64,000 bases of DNA from Nitrosospira sp. Nl5 (GTDB taxonomy: Bacteria > Pseudomonadota > Gammaproteobacteria > Burkholderiales > Nitrosomonadaceae): positions 1-64,000 of the forward strand of contig NZ_FMVQ01000015.1 of NCBI RefSeq assembly GCF_900102495.1, read 5' to 3'. Each line of letters opens with the position of its first letter. The first letter of the stretch is position 1. Of the stretch, positions 29,286 through 37,724 are shown in pieces. The notes beneath the pieces were generated by a model, which made no database searches, was not told the DNA's origin, and saw nothing but the letters and a program-made list of their open reading frames with translations. Position numbers and translations under genes: made by a program.

Positions 29286-29804
29286 TCACGCTACCGGGAT
29301 GATACGCCCCTTCTCCCCCCCGGGCTTCGGCAGGTTGATGGTCAATACGCCATTCTTGTAGGTCGCTTCCGCGTTATCCGTATCCACATTGCGCGGCAAT
29401 GGGATAGCACGCTGGAACACTCCATAAGCACGTTCCGTGACATGATATGTGCTATTGTCCGTCGCGCGTTCGAAGCGCTTTTCGCCTCTCAAATAAAGCA
29501 TGTTGCCGTCTATCGTAATATGACAATCTTCTTTTTCCATACCGGGCAGTTCTACCCGGACCACGATCGCCTTATCCGTTTCTTCCATCTCCCCCGCCAG
29601 CAGACTCCAGCTTGGAAAAACAGGGAACGTGCTAAGCGCTCCGCCTTTCCGCACGTTCTCCTCACCCTCCTTATTGCGAGTAAAGTGCGTTAGCGCGTCG
29701 CTACTGTGGTGAACCAGTTCATGCCAGCCTTCTGAAATACTCTCCCAGGTACGGCTAAGACCGCGGCCAATATTTCTTTTGGCATGCTTCAAGGAATCCA
29801 GCAT
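29286..29804 (-). CDS. Hsp20 / alpha-crystallin small heat-shock protein (first copy)
   Basis: ATP-independent holdase chaperone. The 172-residue product has an unusual N-terminal arm (MLDSLKHAKRNIGRGLSRTW) and an alpha-crystallin domain at about 75-165: VVRVELPGMEKEDCHITIDG, LYLRGEKRFE, FQRAIPLPRNVD and the closing NGVLTINLPK. The C-terminal tail has IIPV instead of a plain IxI motif. Ribosome site AGGAG about 9 nt before ATG 29804. One of two different Hsp20 genes in this stress block. Confidence 0.93.
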   Translation of the reverse strand: MLDSLKHAKRNIGRGLSRTWESISEGWHELVHHSSDALTHFTRNKEGEENVRKGGALSTFPVFPSWSLLAGEMEETDKAIVVRVELPGMEKEDCHITIDGNMLYLRGEKRFERATDNSTYHVTERAYGVFQRAIPLPRNVDTDNAEATYKNGVLTINLPKPGGEKGRIIPVA

Positions 29805-29866
29805 ATGATCATGCTCCTTTTTCGGTATGATAAAATCGATAACGCTTACATAAGATTCCCGGGCTG

Positions 29867-30316
29867 CTAACGACGGAGCGTGGTTTCCTTTTGCCGCTGA
29901 TACCTTATCAGCTTGGCAATTGCGAGCAATTCTTCGGAGAGCAATTCCAGCAAGTCATCAAGTGCAAGAATTCCCACCAGCACGCCATTTTCATCCACGA
30001 TTGGCAATCGCCGTACCGCTTTGCCGCGCATGTATTGAATCGTCTCGAATACACCGGTACTTTCTTTCACCGTGACCAATTCCTGCACCATGATATCGCC
30101 TACTGTGATAACCGCCTGATCGAGCCCGGTAGCCATGATTTCCACGACCAAGTCGCGGTCGGTCACAATCCCGACCGGGAACCGGGCGCCATCGCGCTCT
30201 TCGACGACCAGAACATCCCCGACGTGATGCTCGCGCATCAGTTTGGCCGCATCCAAAATGGTCGCCTCACGTTGCAGAATAATCACATCCCGGTTACAAA
30301 TTTCACCGACAGGCAT
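29867..30316 (-). CDS. Two-CBS-domain protein
   Basis: A 149-residue protein consisting of a tandem CBS pair (about 7-62 and 73-130), with ATILDAAKLMREHHVGDVLVV and FPVGIVTDRDLV in the first and AVRRLPIVDENGVLVGILALDDLL in the second. Such pairs bind adenine nucleotides (AMP, ATP, NAD(H)) and often act as energy or redox sensors. No catalytic domain is attached. Downstream of the BCAM0308-family gene behind a terminator-like hairpin, and 62 bp before the Hsp20 gene. The partner is unknown. Confidence 0.88.
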   Translation of the reverse strand: MPVGEICNRDVIILQREATILDAAKLMREHHVGDVLVVEERDGARFPVGIVTDRDLVVEIMATGLDQAVITVGDIMVQELVTVKESTGVFETIQYMRGKAVRRLPIVDENGVLVGILALDDLLELLSEELLAIAKLIRYQRQKETTLRR

Positions 30317-30386
30317 GGTGCTCCTCCATATGGGTTTGATATTGGCAAATACATTTTACCGGTGCCAGTTTTAATGAAGGCACTTA

Positions 30387-30428
30387 AAGTAAAAATGAAG
30401 CCCGGGAAAATCCAGGCACTCCGGGCCC
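30387..30428 (-). terminator. Rho-independent-type terminator after the BCAM0308-family gene
   Basis: On the minus strand a GC-rich stem (GCCCGG at 30426-30421 paired with CCGGGC at 30405-30400) is followed by a T-rich run (TTCATTTTTACTTT). It lies just downstream of the stop at 30443 and before the CBS gene start at 30316. Confidence 0.6.
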
Positions 30429-30442
30429 ACCCTGTCATGTTG

Positions 30443-30946
30443 TTAGCGCGTCCAGTGCACGCGTAACAGATACTCCTGCGGGTTATAATGAAATTCCAGA
30501 TCGCCTTGATAGGCGTTGTGTACCGCTTCGCCGATGCCTCGCGCAAGGTGGATGTCGGTGGTTGTTATCAGCGTCGCACCATCTTTTTCTTCGATTTCCA
30601 TGATGCGATTTAGCGGATGCTCGGGCCGTTCGCGTTCTTCCACATTGCGGGCAATATGGATGATTTCCTCGCGATGAGCCAGAAAGAACGGCCCCTCCAA
30701 GGTTAGAAAACCAGCGGGGTAATGGTCCTGCGTGCGGTGACAGGCTGGGCAAAGATCTTGATGTGCGCCAGCGGGAGTCTCCAGCCACTGCCAGCGTCCC
30801 TCATGAAATACCGCCTTGCATTGCGGGCAGACCGTAGGCTCCAACGGCTTGCGCCGTGCCCGATAGGCATCATGCACGCGCTCCTGGAAGAGATTGTCAT
30901 AGCGGGAAATCTGGCGGAAGCCGGCGGGCGTGCTTTGTGTACCCAT
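30443..30946 (-). CDS. BCAM0308-family zinc-ribbon protein
   Basis: A 167-residue protein with a zinc-ribbon-like Cys set (VCPQCKAVFHEGRW and DLCPACHR, about 40-75) and a conserved C-terminal part (IIHIARNVEERERPEHPLNR, TTTDIHLARGIGEAVH, LEFHYNPQEYLLRVHW). This matches the family named after Burkholderia cenocepacia BCAM0308, of unproven function, related in pattern to NMD3-like zinc-binding regions. ATG 30946 has TAGGAG 7 nt upstream; the longer open frame to 31045 has no family match. A member of the stress block. Confidence 0.8.
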   Translation of the reverse strand: MGTQSTPAGFRQISRYDNLFQERVHDAYRARRKPLEPTVCPQCKAVFHEGRWQWLETPAGAHQDLCPACHRTQDHYPAGFLTLEGPFFLAHREEIIHIARNVEERERPEHPLNRIMEIEEKDGATLITTTDIHLARGIGEAVHNAYQGDLEFHYNPQEYLLRVHWTR

Positions 30947-31117
30947 GGCAAAACTCCTACTTATGAATAATGCATATTTCCGCCCGGCGCAATTTAACTT
31001 CCCCTTTGGCGGCCGTCGCCGCCGTCCGAACGGCTGTGCCGGCATTGCCCATTCTTTCTATAAAAAGGACGGGCAACTTACGCTGGTCCGCCTCAATGCG
31101 CCGTAACGCTGGACGGG

Positions 31118-31570
31118 CTATTTCACTTCGATTCGCTTTGAGGTTTTTCCTTCTTTCTTCGGCAGTGTCAGTTCCAGCGTACCGTTTTCATACTTGGCCT
31201 CGGCTTTGGTTTCATCCACGTCGCTGCCCAGGCTGAAGCTCCGGTAAGTCGATCCCTGATGGCATTCGCGGCAGATGACTCTCTCCCCTTCCTTCTCCTC
31301 TTTTTCCTGCTTGGTCTCAGCGCTGATGGAAACCCGGTTGCCATCTATCTGCACTTTGACATCCTCTTTCTTTACCCCTGGAATTTCGGCGCGCACGGTA
31401 TAAGCCGTATCGCTTTCGGACAGATCCATCTTGATCGTGGGAGCATTTTCCATTTCCATGGAGAATGGGCGCATCCCAAAATTTTTGAACCAGTCCTCAA
31501 CGTTATAAAACGGATCGAGGCGGGCGATATCACCGAAAAGAGGGGAACGGCGAACAATATTATTTGACAT
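31118..31570 (-). CDS. Hsp20 / alpha-crystallin small heat-shock protein (second copy)
   Basis: A 150-residue class A-like small heat-shock protein. N-terminal arm with RRSPLFGDIARLDPFYNVEDW, alpha-crystallin domain (about 45-145) with VRAEIPGVKKEDVKVQIDG, RVSISAETKQEKEEKEGERV, SFSLGSDVDE and NGTLELTLPK, and the C-terminal SKRIEVK carrying an IxV-type tail. An insertion ICRECHQGSTYRSF contributes two Cys that are unusual for the family. Ribosome site AAGGAG upstream of ATG 31570. Quite different from the copy at 29.3 kb, so not a recent duplication. Confidence 0.94.
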   Translation of the reverse strand: MSNNIVRRSPLFGDIARLDPFYNVEDWFKNFGMRPFSMEMENAPTIKMDLSESDTAYTVRAEIPGVKKEDVKVQIDGNRVSISAETKQEKEEKEGERVICRECHQGSTYRSFSLGSDVDETKAEAKYENGTLELTLPKKEGKTSKRIEVK

Positions 31571-31648
31571 GATGTTTCTCCTTAAACAAGAAAAATTTCT
31601 CTAACCATTACACCGATAACGTGTCACCTTGATCCCGCAGTTGCAAGC

Positions 31649-31945
31649 TCAGCGGTCAAGTTCTCCTTCTCCATACGGCCCGCTAGCGCCATCTGCTCCT
31701 GGCGTAGCATCTATTTCCACGTTTGCTTCCGGCTGGTCTTGCACCTGATCAAAACCGCTTAAACCGCGCCGTTCAGTTCGGTAATAGGTGGCCGTGGAAA
31801 TCATCTGATAACCATTTCTCCGTTCCCTGACAACTTCCTGCTCGGCCTGCTGAGGTATCTTCTCCCCATTGGCCGGCTCGGCAGCATCTTTTTTGGTCGG
31901 TGCATTCTGGCCCTTACTTCTTCCAGTATCAGGTTTGCTTGACAA
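31649..31945 (-). CDS. DUF2934-like small protein
   Basis: Short charged protein (98 residues with the chosen start). Its middle reads RRNGYQMISTATYYRTERRG followed by acidic residues, which resembles the DUF2934 pattern (I...A...xRAxxRG...) often found next to small heat-shock genes. The rest is low-complexity (GADGASGPYGEGE). TTG at 31945 has AAAGGG 6 nt upstream; the open frame extends to 32029 without a ribosome site or meaningful sequence. Function unknown. Confidence 0.5.
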   Translation of the reverse strand: MSSKPDTGRSKGQNAPTKKDAAEPANGEKIPQQAEQEVVRERRNGYQMISTATYYRTERRGLSGFDQVQDQPEANVEIDATPGADGASGPYGEGELDR

Positions 31946-32103
31946 AATATGCCCTTTAAAACAGGAGTTGATAGAACCATGCATTTGCCATGCACAGCGT
32001 TGCCGAGAACTCAAAGGCCGATTTTTCACATTTCACAAAAATGCTTCTGTTCGCTTGCGAACATTAAATTATATTTTGGCAAAATATTTAATGCCCTCAA
32101 TGT

Positions 32104-32874
32104 TCAATACTTGTCTTTGCAGATTCCCGGACAATCCGCGCCACCGCTTTTGGGATCGCAATCGTCAGCGGGGTTATCCACACAAGTTTTGCCGTAAGGA
32201 CATTGAATCCCTGCAATTCCGCCACATGCTTGAGACTCGGATTTCCCGCATTCCCCATCATGCTCGATGGACACTCCTGCGGCTGCCGCAGTGCATGCGT
32301 TTCCGTAAGTTTTGCCATCGCAACCACAAACAGGCCGGAATTCCCGGGTGCAAATAGTGGGCCTGGTCTTGCATGTGCCTTGGGCGTCGGGCATCTTGCA
32401 TTGACCAATAGCGAAATCACAATACTGCTTCTCGTCAGGACAGGCTGTTCCCGCGATTCCTCCGCAGGTTAACGGCCCAATGACGTCAATCGGCTTGCAT
32501 TGTTCGGTGAGCTCCACATTGAGAAAGGTGCCCGCCTTGGGACGAATGGAACGCAACTGGTTGACGAAAGCGTTAAACTGCTTCGGCGTCGAACTAAACC
32601 CCGCTTCCGCGCAGGCATTCAAACCGCCCTCGATCGGCATCGCGCCGCCCACTATATGGCGAAAAACAGCAAATGTATCGACGGTATCATTGCTAATCGC
32701 TTTCCCGATCAGCTTACGGACTGACCGCAACGCCGCGTTATCCAGCGCTCCCCCGGTACTGCCAAGGGTAATATTCACGGCGCGGTTTGCGGGTTCCGCG
32801 CCGTCTTGCGCAAGGGCGGGCGGGATGTTGAGCAGGACTGCTCCGATCAGACAGGCATAACCCAATTTCTTCAT
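32104..32874 (-). CDS. Secreted Kazal-domain protein
   Basis: Exported protein of 256 residues. Signal peptide MKKLGYACLIGAVLLNIPPALAQ is cut at about residue 23. A helical domain (30-135) follows. Then comes a Cys-rich tail with a Kazal-type serine protease inhibitor domain (CTREFRPVCGCDGKTYGNAC, ending GVSIEHDGEC). Flanking six-residue CGGIAG repeats each open a further Cys cluster (CGGIAGTACPDEKQYC, CGGIAGIQCPYGKTC). ATG 32874 is preferred to 32886 because GGAGG lies about 5 nt upstream. Kazal domains are uncommon in Proteobacteria; protease inhibition is inferred. Confidence 0.82.
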   Translation of the reverse strand: MKKLGYACLIGAVLLNIPPALAQDGAEPANRAVNITLGSTGGALDNAALRSVRKLIGKAISNDTVDTFAVFRHIVGGAMPIEGGLNACAEAGFSSTPKQFNAFVNQLRSIRPKAGTFLNVELTEQCKPIDVIGPLTCGGIAGTACPDEKQYCDFAIGQCKMPDAQGTCKTRPTICTREFRPVCGCDGKTYGNACTAAAAGVSIEHDGECGKSESQACGGIAGIQCPYGKTCVDNPADDCDPKSGGADCPGICKDKY

Positions 32875-33547
32875 TTTTTCCTCCATTGATAGTTAGCAGA
32901 TACTGGCAAGGCAGATCAAGCGCATGGGGAGGCATCAAGGGTTCGGAATGCGGAGATAGCCATTTCAAAGTCGTGGATATACCTACACTCCTTTTTGTAG
33001 CAAAGAAAAAGGGAAAGTAAAGTTGGATTAGCCTCGCTGCTTGTTCCTGACCCGCCGCCCTGTTAAATGGGCGGGAACAGGGCTTACAACGCCCGCCCAG
33101 CGGCAACCGTGGAAGGATTGACGGCCGATGCGGGAGGTTTCGGGGCAACGCCCGTTATCGGAGAGAGGAGAGCTTCGAGTCCTTTTGGATATTACGCCCG
33201 TCGCCGGCGGCCCACGACACCCATTGAGCTCAAATCCACTTCGGGCCATCCACTGGGTGAACCCGTTGGAGATTGGACGCTAAAGCGCCAGCCACGAGTC
33301 TGTGACCATCGCGTGGATACCTTGGTGGCACAACATTTCTCCGGAGCGATGTTTCCGTCAGGGCAGACCCGAATACCGGACACTGCTTGATCCACATGGG
33401 GCAGGCGCGACTCGATCGTAGCTATCAACGAGGAAACGGTTCGACTGGAGCAGCAGCAGGATCAGATTTAGTTTACCCTTGACACAAGGCCGGCTAATGG
33501 GTGTCCCTATTTCGCGTCGCCGTGTCTGCGGCGGTGCTAACAGCCAA
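32875..33547. other. Long gene-poor stretch with a structured inverted repeat
   Basis: About 670 bp without a convincing gene. Open frames of 78 and 107 codons overlap on opposite strands here but have no ribosome site, no recognisable motifs and biased Arg/Pro-rich composition. A perfect 8-bp inverted repeat (GCCCTGTT 33057-33064, AACAGGGC 33076-33083) around a GC-rich loop stands out. It could be the remnant of a gene or hold a structured RNA; I cannot decide. Confidence 0.4.
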
Positions 33548-33584
33548 AATGAAAAAGGCCGGTTAGCGCAGCTAATCCGGCCTT
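33548..33584 (-). terminator. Rho-independent terminator of the coiled-coil protein gene
   Basis: On the minus strand AAGGCCGG plus TTAGC pairs with its complement (arms 33584-33571 and 33567-33555, with one bulged base), followed by TTTTTCATTTT. It lies about 28 bp downstream of the stop at 33612. Strong stem and T-run make this a good terminator. Confidence 0.8.
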
Positions 33585-33611
33585 GCCCCGTATTCCGAGG
33601 AAATACGAATA

Positions 33612-34055
33612 TTATTGCAGCGTGACGCTATCCCCGTGAGATCCGCTTACGGCGCTAAGCGTTTTCGTGCCGGAGGCGGCATGGGTGTTTTGTTCGAGGT
33701 TCGCGGCCATTTGCCGATGGGCGGCGGCTTCTTTTATGTCGGCATTCACGACCTGCTCGTACTTGCGGACCAACGCGCTGGTATGCGATTGCAGATCCTG
33801 GGCCTGCCTGCCATAGAGATAGGCTTTGTCCTCATACTGCTCCAGCAATTCTTTTTGTTCCTGTACTTTTACCTGCAGCTGCTTGGCTTCTTCTTCAAGA
33901 GACTTCGCCACCGCGATGTGGTCGCTGGCGGTTACGGCCTTCTGCGCTGCCGCAAGAATAGCAGGATCTTCGGTGGCCATCACGGATGAGCTTACCGAGG
34001 CCAGGAAGCCCACCATCGATAACGCCGCGATAAGTTTTCCGAATTCTGTTTTCAT
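33612..34055 (-). CDS. Periplasmic coiled-coil protein of unknown function
   Basis: A 147-residue exported protein: signal peptide MKTEFGKLIAALSMVGFLAS... cut near SSSVMA-TED (about 27), then an Ala/Gln/Glu-rich, almost wholly helical mature part with a heptad-like coiled coil (AKSLEEEAKQLQVKVQEQ, about 50-85) and a second helix rich in Ala/His. ATG 34055 has AGGA 7 nt upstream; the ATG at 34088 lies in non-coding-looking sequence. No family recognised. Its own terminator follows, so it looks like a single-gene unit. Confidence 0.7.
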   Translation of the reverse strand: MKTEFGKLIAALSMVGFLASVSSSVMATEDPAILAAAQKAVTASDHIAVAKSLEEEAKQLQVKVQEQKELLEQYEDKAYLYGRQAQDLQSHTSALVRKYEQVVNADIKEAAAHRQMAANLEQNTHAASGTKTLSAVSGSHGDSVTLQ

Positions 34056-34201
34056 GGTAGTTCCTAAATGGAATGAAAGTGACTCCATACTAACTCAGTC
34101 AATAGTATGAGTATATTGGGGAAACACTGGTTTTATACTCAGGGAAACTCTTAGAAATCTCCGAACAGGAGTGGTCGAGCGGCCCCACCTTCCACCGCCT
34201 G

Positions 34202-35629
34202 CTACAAGCCCGACGGATAGGTTTCGTCCATTTCCCCCCGCCTTTGATTAACGAACGACGGCAACGGCATCACAGCTTCTGTTTCATCGATATGGATCAT
34301 GAAATCAAATTGTCGCGGCAGGGATGTATGGAAATAGTGGCTCATGCGCTCCGTTTCAGGGCGATAGATGACGCCGATAGCCCGCTGCAGCCTTTCGTCT
34401 CTGAGCATGCCCGTCGCGTCGGTTTTCCCTCGCAGGTCAAGAAGGAAATTCCGCTTTCCGAGCTGCGAGAAAATTTTTTCGTAACTACCGTCTAATGGTT
34501 CGCGAATTGTCTTGGTTTCCGCGGGCGCGTCCCAGTCTGACGCCGCCGTCACGGTGCCGCGGCTGGTTGAAAATCCAATACGCAGCCCTCTGTCCACATA
34601 TTTTACACTGACCAGCTGGCCGATATTGATCTCACCGCGGCGCCCCATATCGGTTGCCGCCGCGTCGCCCACATGTGAATTATGTGCCCAGACCACGATC
34701 CGGGCCTCCCGCCCGCGCCACCCGCTCAGGTGCGCAGCAAGTTTCTCCAGCGTTTCAAACATATGCCCGTCTCTCAAGTTCCACGTATTGGGCCGCCCTC
34801 TGAACATGGCGCGGTAATATTCCTCGGCATTTTTTACCAGCTCGGCATTCTGCTGCGCCGAGAAATATTCATTCCCCGCAAAAGCACCGTCCCTTTCTAG
34901 ATAGAGACGTGCTTTCTGTTGCAATTGCATAAGCTGGGTGAGGACCTCCTGCTCGCAGGAATCCCATATACCGGAGGCAATGGCATAACCATATGCCTGT
35001 GGATCGTTGATGAACTGGCCGAAACAGGAATAGCGCGCCCGTGCGGCCTCTGCTTCTTTCGGATCGATCTTGTCCAGATACGCGAGAACTGCCGCCATTG
35101 AGGTTGTCATGCTGTACAAATCCAGGCCGTAGAAACCAACGTTTTCCGCGGCGTCTATATGCATCTTTTGGGCCTCTTGACCTCTGTGTCCATTGTTCCT
35201 TTTGTTGTAATCGCGGAGCCAGGCGACAAAAGCCAAAACCTCGGTATTGCGCCACATCCAGGTGGGGAATCGTTGAAAATCCGACAGGGCCGAGTCGGCA
35301 TCCATATCCTCAGAGCGGCCGGATACAAAGCGATTGACCCTGTAAGCGTCGGGCCAGTCGGCCTCCACCGCGATGGCGTCAAATCCCTCTTCCGCGATAA
35401 GGTGCTTGGTAAGCTCAGCGCGAATACGGTAAAACTCCGCTGTTCCATGGGTGGCCTCGCCGATCAAGACGAAGGTTTTTCCCTTGACGTTCCTTGAAGC
35501 ATTTTCCCGCACTGCCTGCATTATTACGGCGTAATCATTGTCGGAGCCCATCATAGGCTGCGCCTGCCTTTCCAGCGCATCAATTAACTTGTGATCGGAA
35601 TTGATATCAGGCATATCGATTACCCTCAC
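34202..35629 (-). CDS. Erythromycin-esterase-family hydrolase
   Basis: The 475-residue protein matches the erythromycin esterase (EreA/EreB-like) family along its length: VLIGEATHGTAEFYRIRAEL (catalytic His region), AIAVEADWPDAYRVNRFV, GFYGLDLYSM and RIVVWAHNSHVGDA. Chromosomal members in environmental bacteria usually have unknown substrates, and the name does not imply macrolide resistance. ATG at 35629 or 35614 are both possible starts. It is followed in the accessory block by a phosphoribosyltransferase and an alpha/beta hydrolase, a recurrent neighbourhood for this family. Confidence 0.88.
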   Translation of the reverse strand: MRVIDMPDINSDHKLIDALERQAQPMMGSDNDYAVIMQAVRENASRNVKGKTFVLIGEATHGTAEFYRIRAELTKHLIAEEGFDAIAVEADWPDAYRVNRFVSGRSEDMDADSALSDFQRFPTWMWRNTEVLAFVAWLRDYNKRNNGHRGQEAQKMHIDAAENVGFYGLDLYSMTTSMAAVLAYLDKIDPKEAEAARARYSCFGQFINDPQAYGYAIASGIWDSCEQEVLTQLMQLQQKARLYLERDGAFAGNEYFSAQQNAELVKNAEEYYRAMFRGRPNTWNLRDGHMFETLEKLAAHLSGWRGREARIVVWAHNSHVGDAAATDMGRRGEINIGQLVSVKYVDRGLRIGFSTSRGTVTAASDWDAPAETKTIREPLDGSYEKIFSQLGKRNFLLDLRGKTDATGMLRDERLQRAIGVIYRPETERMSHYFHTSLPRQFDFMIHIDETEAVMPLPSFVNQRRGEMDETYPSGL

Positions 35630-35817
35630 TTACGGTTGAGGAAGGAAATCAGCGGCAAATTCCGGTGTCTATCGGGCAAAGCGCAATACTCCAAACGACA
35701 GTATTCCCTTTGGGTTTTCACTTAACGTCACTTGCATGAAGAAACCTTCAAATCCGCACCTTACAATCCACAATCTGCTTGCCAGCTTCTTCAGGCCGCA
35801 TTTGTTTACAGGCGTAT

Positions 35818-36492
35818 TTACTCGATGCTTCGCCCTGAGTTCGCGGCGGCGTTATTCAAAAGAGTCAGCACGTCTTCATCCGAAGTCTGGGAAAAATCGC
35901 TATACCATTGCCCCACGCCATAAAAAGGCTCCGGTTTGTACAGGCACACGAGTTCATCGGCCTCTTTCTCGATTTTCCTGCAGGTGGAGGCAGCCCCTAC
36001 CGGTACCGCCGCAACGATCCGCGTGGCGCCCGCCTGACGGAGAGAGGCAATCGCAACGCGCATCGTCGCGCCCGTGGCAAGACCGTCATCGACAATAATG
36101 ATTGTTTTCCCTTCGATATCCGGCGGCGGTTTGCCACGGCGATAAAGCTCGTTGCGTCTTTCCAGCTCCGCCTGTTCCCTGGATACCACCGTATCAATAA
36201 CAGTTTGATCAATATCCAGAAGATCAATGATCTCCTGGTTGAGAACGCGGATGTTCTTCGCAGCCAGCGCGCCCAGGGCCAATTCCTCCTGTCCTGGCAC
36301 ACCAAGCTTGCGAACAAGCCATAGGTCCATCGGCGCAAGCAGGATTTTTGCGACTTCATAGGCGACCGGCACGCCTCCGCGCGGTAGAGCCAGAATGAAA
36401 ATATCACTTCTGCCGGTGTAGGCCGATAATGCTTCGGCAAGCATTCTTCCAGCTTCTTCCCTGTTTGCGAAACGATGAAAAGTGCTCGCCAT
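35818..36492 (-). CDS. Phosphoribosyltransferase-family protein
   Basis: A 224-residue type I PRTase-like protein with the PRPP-binding motif TIIIVDDGLATGATM (residues 130-144) and FILALPRGGVPVAYEVA at the start of the fold. The substrate is not identifiable. In many bacteria this domain is fused to, or adjacent to, a dienelactone-hydrolase-like alpha/beta hydrolase, and such a gene lies directly upstream here (36660-37361). The two are separated only by a MITE-like element. Confidence 0.85.
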   Translation of the reverse strand: MASTFHRFANREEAGRMLAEALSAYTGRSDIFILALPRGGVPVAYEVAKILLAPMDLWLVRKLGVPGQEELALGALAAKNIRVLNQEIIDLLDIDQTVIDTVVSREQAELERRNELYRRGKPPPDIEGKTIIIVDDGLATGATMRVAIASLRQAGATRIVAAVPVGAASTCRKIEKEADELVCLYKPEPFYGVGQWYSDFSQTSDEDVLTLLNNAAANSGRSIE

Positions 36493-36499
36493 CGATTAT

Positions 36500-36650
36500 C
36501 CTTACATTCTCGGAAGTTGGACGGGGTGGGGTGTGCGGTTATGGGCGTGCAGCAAGGCACAATGACGCGGAATACGGCCGTGGAGCAAGAAGTCTATGTG
36601 GATCATGGCGCTAAGCTAAAGGATGAGCGATCAACTACCAGGGTAAGATT
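36500..36650. mobile_element. MITE-like element, copy A
   Basis: A non-coding stretch between the alpha/beta hydrolase and phosphoribosyltransferase genes that matches 53415-53559 in scattered blocks, same orientation: AGTTGGACxGGGTGGxGTGTGC near the left end, TGGATCATxGCGCTAA in the right half, and GAGCGxTCA near the right end. The ends are weak inverted repeats (CTTAC...GTTG). No coding capacity. This copy is more degraded at its ends than copy B. Confidence 0.6.
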
Positions 36651-36659
36651 TAATTCCGG

Positions 36660-37361
36660 TTATTTCAAATTGCCTTGAAACCATTCCGCGGCCAGCAAAG
36701 CTGCTGCCTCCAGCGTGCCGGGCTCTTCAAACAAATGCGTTGCATTCGGCACGATCTCCAATTTTGATGGGGCGTGAACCAGCCGCGCGAGTGCCCATTT
36801 ATTGAGTTCAAGAACCTCGGGGTCGTTCTCTCCGACGATAAGAAGCACAGGCACCGTGACTTCTGATAGATAATCCCCAGCCAGATCGGGCCGGCCGCCT
36901 CGTGAAACAACCGCCATGATATTTTCCGGACGGCGGGCTGCTGCAATCAATGCGGCCCCAGCTCCCGTACTGGCGCCGAACCAGCCAATTTTTAAATGTT
37001 TCGCCTGAGATTCATTTTGTAACCAAGCCGCGATATCAACCAGCCTGTTCGCCAGCATCGGTATATCGAAGCGCAAATGCCGGGTACGCAAATCAATGGC
37101 TTCCTCTTCCTCCGTCAGGAGGTCGGCAAGCAGTGTTGCGAATCCACAGCCATTCAATGTTTCCGCGACATAACGGTTTCGGGTGCTGTGCCGCCCGCTA
37201 CCGCTGCCATGGGCGAATGCAATAACGGCCTGTGCGCCCTCCGGTATCGCGAGATCCGCGTTCAGCGACACGTCGCCCGCTGGAATGCGAACAGGCTTCC
37301 TTTCAAGAGCATGGTCATCTGACGAACCGATTGGCATGGCCGTGTCCCTCGCAATCATCAT
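36660..37361 (-). CDS. Dienelactone-hydrolase-like alpha/beta hydrolase
   Basis: The 233-residue protein has the alpha/beta hydrolase core: VIAFAHGSGSGRHSTRN (oxyanion region), nucleophile elbow GWFGASTGAG (Ser131), acid in IVGENDPEVL, and His in NATHLFEEPG. Residues 1-20 are variable, and ATG choices at 37361, 37358 or 37337 are all possible. It precedes the phosphoribosyltransferase gene on the same strand with a MITE-like element in between. Substrate unknown. Confidence 0.82.
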   Translation of the reverse strand: MMIARDTAMPIGSSDDHALERKPVRIPAGDVSLNADLAIPEGAQAVIAFAHGSGSGRHSTRNRYVAETLNGCGFATLLADLLTEEEEAIDLRTRHLRFDIPMLANRLVDIAAWLQNESQAKHLKIGWFGASTGAGAALIAAARRPENIMAVVSRGGRPDLAGDYLSEVTVPVLLIVGENDPEVLELNKWALARLVHAPSKLEIVPNATHLFEEPGTLEAAALLAAEWFQGNLK

Positions 37362-37724
37362 TTCATTTATAGAGCCAGGCCGGGAAAGGCTAAAGCGCTC
37401 ACTTTCAACCGATACCGATAGCTGAAATTATTTCTCTTATCCGCCTTTTTATTCCGATACGAGTACCGGGCCGCAAGGATGATTCCTTCAAACCGCCTCA
37501 TCCCCGACCCCATCATTAACTTTATTTTGTGGAAAGCCTGGTACGTTTTCCGTGCGCTTCCGAACATAGCTGGCGGTGGTTTTCTACCATAAGAATGGTG
37601 GTCGAGCCTGTAGCGAAATTATTGCTAATGCATGGAAAAACACGGAAATTGTTATCGGCAGAGGCTATGATATGCAACAGCGATGCGTTTACTGTTTATT
37701 TAATGGGGAAAGGAGAAAATACGA
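37362..37724. other. Divergent intergenic region upstream of the LodA-like gene
   Basis: A 363-bp stretch between two divergent genes. I see no gene, repeat or sigma-54 (-24/-12) site in it, only the ribosome site GGAG about 9 nt before the LodA-like start. Promoters for both flanking genes are expected here. Confidence 0.4.

Noticed and set aside
33325-33341. Sigma-54-like sequence (TGGCAC near TTTCT)
   Set aside because: The essential GC of the -12 element is missing and no gene follows in the right place.
33067-33428. Two overlapping frames (107 codons plus, 78 codons minus) in the gene-poor stretch
   Set aside because: No ribosome sites, no recognisable products, and they overlap each other on opposite strands; treated as chance.
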